Below, in pieces: positions 52,181 through 60,219 of a DNA stretch of 64,000 bases (position 1 is the first letter of the stretch; each line of letters starts with the position of its first letter). This DNA is from JAGQPD01 sp020426865. GTDB taxonomy: Bacteria; Planctomycetota; Planctomycetia; Pirellulales; Pirellulaceae. The notes under the pieces were generated by a model that saw only the letters and a program-made list of their open reading frames with translations, did no database searches and was not told the origin of the DNA. The DNA lies in NCBI GenBank assembly GCA_041399065.1, contig JAWKTN010000011.1, forward strand, positions 62,001 through 126,000, written 5' to 3'. Made by a program: the position numbers and the translations under genes.

Positions 52181-53083
52181 ATGGGCCCGATCCAGGGGTG
52201 GCGACGGTTCTGGCGAAGCGGTATACTGATCATCCGCTTCGTATTGTTCTTGTATGCAGCCACTGTGATTTTAGCGATGTTGTTCGAAGAGTACCTGATC
52301 TTTCCGGCTCCGCGGCCCCAGGACGGATACGACAATCCGCTCGGGCTTCGCTTCGAAGATGTCACATTCGATGCGGCGGATGGAACGCGGTTGCACGGTT
52401 GGTATTTCCGTGATCCGCAGGCGCGAGGCCATATTCTGTATTGTCATGGCAATGCGATCTGCGTACCCCAGTTGGCCGAATTTGCTGATTGGTTACGGGC
52501 ACGCACGGGATATAGCGTGCTCGTGTTCGACTATCGCGGATACGGGCGTAGCCAGGGGCGACCGCGTGAAGCCGGGGTGATGACCGACGGTCGTGCCGCT
52601 CGCCAATGGCTTTGCGATCGCGAGGGCATCGCCGGTCGCGATATCGTGCTGATGGGCCGCTCGATTGGGGGAGCGGTGGCGGTCGATCTGAGTACCGATG
52701 TTCCCCATCGTGGATTGGTATTGGAGGCGACGTTCAGCAGCCTCCCGGAAGTGGCTGCGGTCCACTTCCCGGTCCTCCCAGCTCAGTGGCTAATGCGAAC
52801 CCGGATGAATTCCGCGGAAAAAATATCCCGCTTCCAAGGACGATTGCTCCAAATGCATGGCACGGCCGACGAAGTCGTGCCATTGGCGTTGGGCCAGCGA
52901 TTGCACGCGGCCGCCACGTGCAAGAAACAATGGGTGATTCTGGAAGGTGTTGGCCACAACGAACATTGGCCGGAGGAATATTACGTGCAGCTGGACGCGT
53001 TGCTCGACGAATTATCAAGCCACAAACCCGCTGCCGGATCGGATGCAACAAGCCATGGAATGGTCCCACTACCTACCAACTAA
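52181..53083 (+). CDS. Alpha/beta hydrolase, membrane-anchored
   Basis: A 300-residue protein from ATG 52181 (frame open to 52142). An N-terminal helix (ILIIRFVLFLYAATVILAML) anchors it. The hydrolase fold follows: oxyanion-region ILYCHGNA, VFDYRGYGRSQG, nucleophile elbow MGRSIGGAVA, Asp in MHGTADEVVP and the final His in EGVGHNEHW. It belongs to the BEM46/ABHD13-like group of serine hydrolases whose substrates are mostly unknown. It overlaps the next gene by about 40 bp. Confidence 0.87.
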   Translation: MGPIQGWRRFWRSGILIIRFVLFLYAATVILAMLFEEYLIFPAPRPQDGYDNPLGLRFEDVTFDAADGTRLHGWYFRDPQARGHILYCHGNAICVPQLAEFADWLRARTGYSVLVFDYRGYGRSQGRPREAGVMTDGRAARQWLCDREGIAGRDIVLMGRSIGGAVAVDLSTDVPHRGLVLEATFSSLPEVAAVHFPVLPAQWLMRTRMNSAEKISRFQGRLLQMHGTADEVVPLALGQRLHAAATCKKQWVILEGVGHNEHWPEEYYVQLDALLDELSSHKPAAGSDATSHGMVPLPTN

Positions 53084-53564
53084 GATTGTCTCCGGTGGAC
53101 AGACGGGTGTCGACCGTGCGGCATTGGACGCGGCCATCTCGCTGGGGATTCCCCATGGTGGGTGGTGTCCCCGCCGCCGGTTGGCCGAAGATGGTCGGAT
53201 TCCCGACGATTATCTGCTGACCGAACATGCGTCGACCGAGTATTGGATGCGTACCGAACAGAACGTGATCGATTCCGATGCCACACTCATCCTGTTCTGC
53301 GGCCGACTGACCGGTGGCACTCTGTTCACATTTCGAATGACTCGCAAACATCGCCGACCGTGTTACCGAGCGGATCTCGATAGCGGTCCACCGCTCGATC
53401 CGATCCGAGAATGGCTCGCTGATACCGACGTCGAAGTCCTCAATGTCGCCGGCCCTCGCGAATCGACCCATCCTGGAATTCACGACGATGCCTATGCTGT
53501 ATTGGTGGCTCTATTGAGCGACGATTCCCAAGACGATTCTAGAGACGATTCTAGAGACGATTGA
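53043..53564 (+). CDS. Putative molybdenum carrier protein
   Basis: About 173 residues from ATG 53043 (ATG 53055 also possible), overlapping the end of the hydrolase gene in another frame. KIVSGGQTGVDRAALDAAIS with HGGWCPRRRLAEDGRIPD matches the putative molybdenum carrier/SLOG-like nucleotide-binding family. TLILFCGRLTGGTLFTF and IHDDAYAVLVALL complete the Rossmann-like fold. The function is only inferred from structure-based naming. The C-terminus is a DDSRDD repeat encoded by a 12 bp tandem repeat that runs into the stop codon. Confidence 0.82.
   Translation: MQQAMEWSHYLPTKIVSGGQTGVDRAALDAAISLGIPHGGWCPRRRLAEDGRIPDDYLLTEHASTEYWMRTEQNVIDSDATLILFCGRLTGGTLFTFRMTRKHRRPCYRADLDSGPPLDPIREWLADTDVEVLNVAGPRESTHPGIHDDAYAVLVALLSDDSQDDSRDDSRDD
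53520..53564 (+). repeat. 12 bp tandem repeat at the 3' end of the molybdenum-carrier gene
   Basis: GACGATTCTAGA occurs exactly at 53532 and 53544, with a variant at 53520 and a partial copy reaching the TGA stop at 53562. It codes for DDSQDDSRDDSRDD. The embedded CTAG gives TAG in other frames. Confidence 0.9.
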
Positions 53565-53586
53565 CGAAACAGGGATCTAGATTCCA

Positions 53587-53937
53587 CTACAGTGGCACAA
53601 GGCCCAAGTCGGGCGACAGGTCAGGGGCGTCGTGGTCGGCCGGTTCCGGGCCGGGGCTGGGTACGATCGACGATTCGAACGCATCATCCGTGTCCGATTC
53701 GTCGCTCCGAAATGGCGATCGTGCGGCCTCGGCGGACCCGTCTTCCTCACTCGGCTCCAGAATGGTCGGTCGTCGTGTTTCATGCGGCCGACCACGCCCC
53801 ATATCTTGTGGCTCGCGCAATCCAGGGACGAGTACCGGGGGGGCTGGTGCAAAACCACCCAAATATTGATACAAGGCCCCCAAGCTGGCGGCGGATATCA
53901 GTACCACCGTCGCCAAGAACCTGCCAGGATATCGCAT
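53587..53937 (-). CDS. Small single-span membrane protein in the ftsL position
   Basis: A 116-residue protein starting at ATG 53937, 41 bp downstream of rsmH. A short basic tip and one hydrophobic helix (FLATVVLISAASLGALYQYL) are followed by ~85 residues rich in Pro, Glu, Asp and Ser. Position (after rsmH) and topology recall FtsL of the dcw cluster, but the outer part shows no leucine zipper or coiled coil, and there is no ftsI after it. I call it an uncharacterised membrane protein. Confidence 0.6.
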   Translation of the reverse strand: MRYPGRFLATVVLISAASLGALYQYLGGFAPAPPVLVPGLREPQDMGRGRPHETRRPTILEPSEEDGSAEAARSPFRSDESDTDDAFESSIVPSPGPEPADHDAPDLSPDLGLVPL

Positions 53938-53978
53938 CGATGTGCCTCCTCCATGAGGCCGCTAAACTTGAAGGTACG

Positions 53979-54896
53979 TCACCGGTTCGCAATTTCCGCC
54001 ACCCGCAATCGTGCACTGCGGCTGCGCGGATTGCGCGCGACCTCATCGTCACTAGGTCGTATCGGTTTGCGCGTGATGATCGCATAACGTGCGTCTTGAC
54101 GGAAGGCCTCTTTTACCCTTCGATCCTCCAATGAATGAAATGATAGGACTGCTAGCTTGCCGCCAGCTTGCATGATCGAAGGAAGCCTTTTTAACGCAAT
54201 CTCCAATGACTTCAGTTCGTCATTCACGGCGATGCGTAGCGCTTGGAATGTCCGAGTCGCTGGATCGATCCGTTTGTAATCGTTCCCTTGACTGCCTTGA
54301 TGTCTCGGTTTCGGAATCGCCTTGCGTACAATCATTGCCAGCTCGTCTGCTGTCTTGATCGTCTGGTGCTGGCGTGCATCCACGATGGCACGGGCTATGC
54401 GTCGGCTGAAACGTTCTTCACCATACGCAAAAATCAAATCTGCCAAATGCTCGCTGCTCAACCGATTCAACAATCGCCAGGCGGGTTCTCCACGCGAGGT
54501 ATCAAATCGCAGATCCAACGGACCACCCAACTGAAAACTGAATCCTCGTTCGGCGTCGGCCAACTGATCGCTGGAAAGTCCCAGATCAAGTAATACTCCG
54601 TTGATGGGGGGAAGATCCAGCGGCGTCAACAGTTCTGGTAGGTCGCAGAAGTTTCCGTGCAGCAATGTGATCGGCAGTCCAGCAAGGGCGAGTTCGGCGC
54701 GCTCGATCGCGACTGCATCTTGGTCGCAGGCAATCACGCGCCCGGTTGGACCGACGGCTTCTGCCAGCAAACGCGTATGACCACCGCCGCCGAGTGTGCC
54801 ATCGACGATTGTTTGCCCGGACTGCGGTGACAGGCACTGCAAAACTTCGACCGGCATGACCGGCGTATGTTGTGTGATTGGTCGAGATGGTTCCAT
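53979..54896 (-). CDS. rsmH: 16S rRNA (cytosine1402-N4)-methyltransferase RsmH
   Basis: A 305-residue RsmH (MraW), the usual length. Motifs: HTPVMPVEVLQCL at the start, SAM loop VDGTLGGGGHTRLLAEAVG, ACDQDAVAI, LLDLGLSSDQLADAERGFSF and the end FHSLEDRRVKEAFR with SRSARLRVAE. It methylates C1402 of 16S rRNA in the ribosomal P site. It normally begins the division/cell-wall cluster after mraZ; here mraZ is absent and only one small membrane protein follows. Confidence 0.95.
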   Translation of the reverse strand: MEPSRPITQHTPVMPVEVLQCLSPQSGQTIVDGTLGGGGHTRLLAEAVGPTGRVIACDQDAVAIERAELALAGLPITLLHGNFCDLPELLTPLDLPPINGVLLDLGLSSDQLADAERGFSFQLGGPLDLRFDTSRGEPAWRLLNRLSSEHLADLIFAYGEERFSRRIARAIVDARQHQTIKTADELAMIVRKAIPKPRHQGSQGNDYKRIDPATRTFQALRIAVNDELKSLEIALKRLPSIMQAGGKLAVLSFHSLEDRRVKEAFRQDARYAIITRKPIRPSDDEVARNPRSRSARLRVAEIANR

Positions 54897-55191
54897 GTCG
54901 ATCGCTGTGGAAATATTTTCTTGGTGGGCCGTGCCAAAAACAGAATTCTTTTCATTCTATTTCCTGCTCGCTTCGCCGCCGACCCCCAACGGGACGGGTC
55001 GTGATAGAGATAGCTAGATTATAGATTCAACGTGTCCTGCCGAATGTGCCGGGTGCTGCCATGTTGGTCATGGTACCTCATCGCCGCGACCGAAGTAGTT
55101 CCACAGGAAGCGGTCGGCATTGCGCGATCGGCTTCGATTACGTTTTCGTTGACGCACGGATGACTTCAACGTACAACAAGAGACCACATTC
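54897..55191. other. Divergent intergenic region upstream of the export cluster
   Basis: 295 bp between rsmH (minus) and the TolC-like gene (plus). An AT-rich part near 54910-54965 could carry promoters. I see no gene, terminator or clear operator. Confidence 0.5.
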
Positions 55192-57360
55192 TTGATCCAG
55201 TTCAACCAAAGCACGGAAGTCTGCGGCTGCGTTGCCAAGCGATTTTGGCATCACGCGTACCACTGCGCGTGGATTTTCGTTGCTGGGTCGACACTCATCG
55301 TGCCAGCACCTGTTTGCGGCCAGTCGTCGCCGAGCAACTATGTTGCCGTGGTCCCGGACTTTAGCTTTAACGACATTCCTCCAGTGCAAGTCGAACGGCC
55401 GATCACCATTCAGCCATTGCCGCCGATCGAACCGAGCGCCAATGAATCAAGCGCTGTTAAGACCTCTCCTGCCGCACCCACACTGGCACTCCGTCGCCTA
55501 CCGACCAGCCGAGTCGCAGCGGTTCCCGGAAAATCGAGTAGTGTTGATTTGCCAGCGGAAGAGCCGCCAAGTCGAGAAGCGTTTCCAGCTCCTCCGATTG
55601 ACTATTCGCCAGCCATCGGTTCCACCTACGTGCCTACCAACATTGATGGGGGGATCGTTGTGGACGCTGGTCGAGATGAAGACCAGGCTACAAATCCTGA
55701 ACGTGGGGAGAGGGGGGGGCCGCCCCAGCTCAGTGCATGGTGGCAGGACCAGGTCCAACGTTCGTGGAGCTCGCGACAGGGACCGCAACCGATCACCGTC
55801 AACGGATTGGTGGGGCTCGCCCTGGCACATTCCGCTCAGGTTCACGTGTTGCGTGATGAGCCGGAAATTCGCGAGACGGCGATCATCGAGGCGATGGCTG
55901 AATTCGACTGGGTGGGGTTTTTGGAAACCAAATGGAAGCAACTGAGTGAACCGGTTGGCAGTCAGCTGACAACCGGTGGTGCATTGGGGCCGAGTCGGTT
56001 TCGCGACAAACGATACGACTTCAGCGCCGGTGCTCGGCGTCGAACCATGTCTGGCGGAACGTTGGAAGCGTCGCAGCAATACGGCTATGAACGAAGTAAC
56101 TCGATCTTCTTTGTTCCGAACGACCAGGGGACCGCTCGGCTGACCCTCAGCTATACCCAGCCATTGCTACGCGGTGCCGGCAAAGTTTACAACGGCAGCC
56201 TGATTCTATTGGCGCAGATTGATTCCGACGTATCACGTGACGAACTTTCGCGCGAATTGCAGAAACATCTCTTGGATGTTGTCACCGCGTATTGGGACCT
56301 TTATCGTGAACGCTCGGTGCTCCTGCAACGCCGCAGGTTGTATGAGCGGGGTCAGGCGATCCTTGAGGATCTCGAGCATCGCAGCGAGATTGATGTGCTG
56401 ACGAACCAAATCATTCGAGCGCGTGCGGCGGTGGCTTCCCGTCATTCGGACTTGTACCGCGCGGAGACTCGAGTACGTAACGTCCAGTCGCGCGTTGTGG
56501 CGTTGGTCAATGCACCGGACCTTGGAAGCGGCGAAACGTTGGAGTTGATTCCACAAGAGATTCCCAGTACGAATCCCACGCCCGTCGACCTGCAAGCCGC
56601 CATGGAGACGGCATTGCGTTGCCGGCCGGAGATGTCCGAATCGCTTCGTCGCATCAAGTCGTCGTCGGTTCGCTTGGATATGGCCAACAACGAAATGCTG
56701 CCGATTTTGGATGTTGTGTTGGAGACGTACGTTAGTGGTTTACGGGGAAGTTCGAACATTGGCGGCGCGTTCGTCGATCAATTCGGTGTCGGCGAACCTA
56801 GCTACACAGCGGGTCTACAGATGGAGGTGCCGTTGGGCAACCGAGCCGCGAAGGCACGGCAGCGCCGCCGCTGCCTCGAACTGCGGCAGTTGCAGTCGCA
56901 ATTCCGCGGTACGATGGAGACGTTGAAGTTCGAGGTATCCGTGGCCGTTCGGGAAGTCGAGACGGCGTATTTGGAAATGCTCGCACGACATCGGGCGATG
57001 AAGGCCGCCGACAGCGAAGTAGAATACATCCAGCGACGCTGGCGTCTCATGCCCGGCGAGGACAGATCAGCAGCGCTGATCCTCGAAGACTTGCTGGCGG
57101 CCCAAGAGCGACTGGCGGCGGAAGAAGCCGCATTTCTGGAAGCGCAAGTCAATTATAGTCTGGCACAGTCGGAACTCAAACGCGCGACAGGTACGCTGTT
57201 GCAGCTTGACATGTGCGACACGTCAACTCTGGAGGGGGGCGTGACTCCACCACTTTCCGTCGGTGAAGATCAACAAGTCGTTGTTGACGGCAGTCCGATT
57301 TCACACGTTGGACCCAACAACGGGGGTGGCCCATGGGAGTCAATACCGCGCGAAAACTGA
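55192..57360 (+). CDS. TolC-family outer-membrane efflux protein
   Basis: Up to 722 residues, starting with TTG 55192 or a later codon; a signal peptide-like stretch lies at about 25-45 (WIFVAGSTLIVPAPVCGQ). A long Pro/Ser/Ala-rich linker (about 50-200) precedes the TolC fold. The two halves have helix-rich coils (ELQKHLLDVVTAYWDLYRER, LAAQERLAAEEAAFLEAQVN) and beta parts (ARLTLSYTQPLLRGAGKVYN, GLQMEVPLGNRAAKARQRRR), as in TolC monomers that trimerise into an outer-membrane tunnel. The coils suit docking by HlyD adaptors, and two to three such adaptors are encoded next. It overlaps the SecA-like gene by 28 bp, so translation is coupled. Confidence 0.88.
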   Translation: MIQFNQSTEVCGCVAKRFWHHAYHCAWIFVAGSTLIVPAPVCGQSSPSNYVAVVPDFSFNDIPPVQVERPITIQPLPPIEPSANESSAVKTSPAAPTLALRRLPTSRVAAVPGKSSSVDLPAEEPPSREAFPAPPIDYSPAIGSTYVPTNIDGGIVVDAGRDEDQATNPERGERGGPPQLSAWWQDQVQRSWSSRQGPQPITVNGLVGLALAHSAQVHVLRDEPEIRETAIIEAMAEFDWVGFLETKWKQLSEPVGSQLTTGGALGPSRFRDKRYDFSAGARRRTMSGGTLEASQQYGYERSNSIFFVPNDQGTARLTLSYTQPLLRGAGKVYNGSLILLAQIDSDVSRDELSRELQKHLLDVVTAYWDLYRERSVLLQRRRLYERGQAILEDLEHRSEIDVLTNQIIRARAAVASRHSDLYRAETRVRNVQSRVVALVNAPDLGSGETLELIPQEIPSTNPTPVDLQAAMETALRCRPEMSESLRRIKSSSVRLDMANNEMLPILDVVLETYVSGLRGSSNIGGAFVDQFGVGEPSYTAGLQMEVPLGNRAAKARQRRRCLELRQLQSQFRGTMETLKFEVSVAVREVETAYLEMLARHRAMKAADSEVEYIQRRWRLMPGEDRSAALILEDLLAAQERLAAEEAAFLEAQVNYSLAQSELKRATGTLLQLDMCDTSTLEGGVTPPLSVGEDQQVVVDGSPISHVGPNNGGGPWESIPREN

Positions 57361-59279
57361 AAATAGTCCGCCCGTTTCGCGATCCTCGCGATTGGGTGCG
57401 TCCCACGACACACTTTCTTCGGGACTGCGACAAACAAGTCGTTCGCCACATCGGTGATTTCGCTGCGTCGCTCGTCGACATTCGTGACGCAGAACTGTTA
57501 GAACGGACGCAGGAGATCCGACTGCGAGTTGCCGCAGGTGCTCCGTTATGTTCGTACGATGTACTTGTTCCCATGTTTGCGCTCGTCAATGAATCGTTGC
57601 GCCGGAGTCTTGGGTTCGTCTACTACGATGTTCAGCTGTATGCAGGGATCGTGCTCGCTACCGGTGCTATCGCGGAAATGAAGACCGGCGAAGGGAAGAC
57701 CATCGTTGCCGCCTTGCCCGCCTGCCTCCACGCTTTGAATGGGCGGGGCGTGCATGTTGCCACCGTGAATCAATACTTGGCCGAAAGAGATTGCCAAGAA
57801 CTTTCCCCGGTCTATCGACGGCTTGGATTTGAGGTCGGGATTACCCGTGCCGACCAACCGCAGGATAAAAAAATCGCCTACGATTGTGATATTACCTACG
57901 GAACAGGTTATGAATTTGGCTTCGACTTCCTCCGCGATCAACTGTCGCGCCAATGCTCCCCGCGCCCACGCCTGGGGGAGCGTTTTCGACAATCACTGCA
58001 AGGACAAACTCCAGCCGCCGTGCCTGGTATGCAACGTGGTCACGCCATGGCAATTGTCGACGAAGTCGATAGCGTGTTGCTCGACGAAGCAACCACGCCC
58101 CTGATCATCAGCTTGGCCGCATCCGCATCCACAGATGTTATCAAGGCGTATCACCGCGCTCGACACGTTGCCGACACCCTGAACGAGGATGTTGATTTTA
58201 CCGTCGATGCGCGAACCAAGTCGATTCGCCTGACCGACGACGGGAGCTCCAAGGTCCACGCGCCCCCGCTTCATCCCCCGGCCACGGGGCTGCTGCGGCC
58301 CTGGTCGACCTATGTCGAACAGTCCCTCAAAGCTTGTTTGCTCCTGACTCGCGATGTCGACTACGTCGTCCGCGATGGCAAGGTGATGATCGTCGATCAG
58401 TACACCGGCCGGATCTTCAGCGAACGAAGTTGGAACGACGGACTCCACCAGTCCGTGGAAGTCAAAGAGGGGCTGGAGGTCACCGCCGAACGACGCTCGG
58501 CAGCCAGGATCTCGCGCCAACGCTACTTTCAAATGTACGAAAACCTATGCGGCATGACCGGAACCGCCACCGGACACGAAGCGGAATTTCACAAGTTCTA
58601 TCGCCTGCCTGTCGTCGTGGTTCCCGAACGTAGACCCAACCGCCGTGTCGCCTTGCCCACTCGCGTCTTTCCGTCATCCGATGACAAATACAAGTTCGTC
58701 GCAACTGACGTCAAACAGCGGGCCGGACGCGGACAACCCGTCCTGATTGGAACGCGAACCATTGAAGAGAGCCAGCGCGTCGCTCAGCAACTGGATCAAC
58801 TATGCATCCCGTTCCAACTGCTTAACGGGAAACAGGACGAAGCAGAAGCGGAACTTGTGGGCCGAGCCGGCATGTCGGGCTCCGTAACCATCGCCACGAA
58901 TATGGCGGGGCGCGGGACCGATATCAAGCTCGATGCCGGCGCCGCGGAAGCTGGCGGATTACACGTCGTTGCCACCGAACATCAAGAATCAGCCCGTGTC
59001 GATCGCCAATTGATCGGGCGCAGCGGCCGGCAGGGGGATCCAGGTTCATTCCAGTTCCTTCTCTCCGCCGACGACGTGCTGTTCACTGAATTCGCCCCGC
59101 ATCTGGTAGCAACGATCCGTCGGCAAGCCACTCGCGACGGCAGCACGGCGGTTGCCGTCGAGCAACACGTCAAACGCCTGCAAAACCGTATCGAGCGGCA
59201 ACGATACCAACTGCGCTGCGACGTCTTCCGACAAGAAGAATGGCTCGGCGAAGTCCTGCAAACTTTGGCCCACTCGTAA
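57333..59279 (+). CDS. SecA-like ATPase, short form
   Basis: A 648-residue accessory SecA-type motor; housekeeping SecA is about 900. ATG 57333 lies inside the TolC gene and has GGGGGTGG upstream. Motifs: AEMKTGEGKTIVA (Walker A, about residue 116), TYGTGYEFGFDFLRDQ, VDEVDSVLLDEATTPLIIS (Walker B, about 241), a substrate-crosslinking region (260-350), MCGMTGTA-like CGMTGTATGHEAEF, TNMAGRGTDIKL, and RSGRQGDPGSFQFLLS (about 563). It ends about 50 residues into the helical scaffold, without the wing and zinc-finger tail that bind SecB and lipids. An active DEAD motor working with a dedicated partner, not general secretion, is the best reading. Confidence 0.92.
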   Translation: MGVNTARKLKIVRPFRDPRDWVRPTTHFLRDCDKQVVRHIGDFAASLVDIRDAELLERTQEIRLRVAAGAPLCSYDVLVPMFALVNESLRRSLGFVYYDVQLYAGIVLATGAIAEMKTGEGKTIVAALPACLHALNGRGVHVATVNQYLAERDCQELSPVYRRLGFEVGITRADQPQDKKIAYDCDITYGTGYEFGFDFLRDQLSRQCSPRPRLGERFRQSLQGQTPAAVPGMQRGHAMAIVDEVDSVLLDEATTPLIISLAASASTDVIKAYHRARHVADTLNEDVDFTVDARTKSIRLTDDGSSKVHAPPLHPPATGLLRPWSTYVEQSLKACLLLTRDVDYVVRDGKVMIVDQYTGRIFSERSWNDGLHQSVEVKEGLEVTAERRSAARISRQRYFQMYENLCGMTGTATGHEAEFHKFYRLPVVVVPERRPNRRVALPTRVFPSSDDKYKFVATDVKQRAGRGQPVLIGTRTIEESQRVAQQLDQLCIPFQLLNGKQDEAEAELVGRAGMSGSVTIATNMAGRGTDIKLDAGAAEAGGLHVVATEHQESARVDRQLIGRSGRQGDPGSFQFLLSADDVLFTEFAPHLVATIRRQATRDGSTAVAVEQHVKRLQNRIERQRYQLRCDVFRQEEWLGEVLQTLAHS

Positions 59280-59291
59280 GGACGTGTACAT

Positions 59292-60128
59292 ATGTATAAA
59301 ATTACAGGCGCGGGTCGACGGACCGCCACCGCGATGTTGATCGTCGCGGCGGTCGTCTGTGTTAAGGGTGCTCAGGCATACGGCTACGAGGGGTTTACGG
59401 AACCGTATCGGCTGGTGGAGTTGGCTGCGCCGGAGCCGGGGGTCGTGAGCATGAATCATGTGCGTGAAGGGGAGCCGGTCCGGAAGGGGGACGCCATTAC
59501 GTCTCTCAATGACAAGGATCTGTTGGGCGCCTTGGCGGTGGCGCAGGCTGACGCGACAGCCAGCGGCCGACGCGAAGCGGCCGAGGCGGAGGTTGCACTG
59601 CAAAAGCGTCGCGTGGAAAAACTGGAAAAACTGCGGCGCGAAGGGCATTCAACGCAGGAAGAAACCGAACGTGCCCAGGCGGACTATGCCATCGCCGTCT
59701 CACAATTGCGGGCCGTGAACGAAGAACTCGGTCGTAAACAGCTGGAAGTTGCGCAGATCCAAGCTCAGATTGATCGGCGACATATCGCTGCCCCGATGGA
59801 CGGGATCGTCACGGAACTGTTGAAGGAACCAGGCGAGTCGGTATCAGCCAATGAGTCGCACGTGGCAACGGTTGTGCAATTGGAGCTATTGCGGGTCAAA
59901 TTTTACATCAGTACCCAGGACGCACAGCAATTGCGGCAGGGGAGCAGCGTCAATTTGCTGTTGATTGAGACAGGGCAGGAAGTGGAAGGGACAACGGAGT
60001 ACATCTGTCCGATCACGGACGCGGAAAGTGGCACGGTGCGAGTGGAATTCGTGCTGGAGAATGCGCGTGGAGATTATCGAAGCGGTCTGAGATGTAAGTG
60101 GCAGCCAATGACAACCGGTCAGCCGTAG
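59292..60128 (+). CDS. HlyD-type periplasmic adaptor, small
   Basis: A 278-residue membrane-fusion protein. It has a short signal or anchor (TATAMLIVAAVVCVKGAQA), then the lipoyl half-motif YRLVELAAPEPGVVSMNHVR followed by EGEPVRKGDAITSLND. A coiled-coil hairpin comes next (AEAEVALQKRRVEKLEKLRR ... LGRKQLEVAQIQAQIDRRH), then the second half IAAPMDGIVTELLKEPGESV, and a beta-barrel domain (LRVKFYISTQDAQQLRQGSS). It should bridge an inner-membrane component to the TolC protein. It begins 12 bp after the SecA-like stop, with AAGGA upstream. Confidence 0.88.
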   Translation: MYKITGAGRRTATAMLIVAAVVCVKGAQAYGYEGFTEPYRLVELAAPEPGVVSMNHVREGEPVRKGDAITSLNDKDLLGALAVAQADATASGRREAAEAEVALQKRRVEKLEKLRREGHSTQEETERAQADYAIAVSQLRAVNEELGRKQLEVAQIQAQIDRRHIAAPMDGIVTELLKEPGESVSANESHVATVVQLELLRVKFYISTQDAQQLRQGSSVNLLLIETGQEVEGTTEYICPITDAESGTVRVEFVLENARGDYRSGLRCKWQPMTTGQP

Positions 60129-60219
60129 TCGTTTGGAATATCGTTGCATGGTTGTCGGCATATTGATTAGTGCGCATGTCGCAGGTGACTTGTAAAACGT
60201 TTGGTCGAGGTAAAGTGCG

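Noticed and set aside
55232..55945. Second protein inside the TolC gene
   Set aside because: An out-of-frame shadow; the TolC frame has the expected helical and beta pattern and the other has none.
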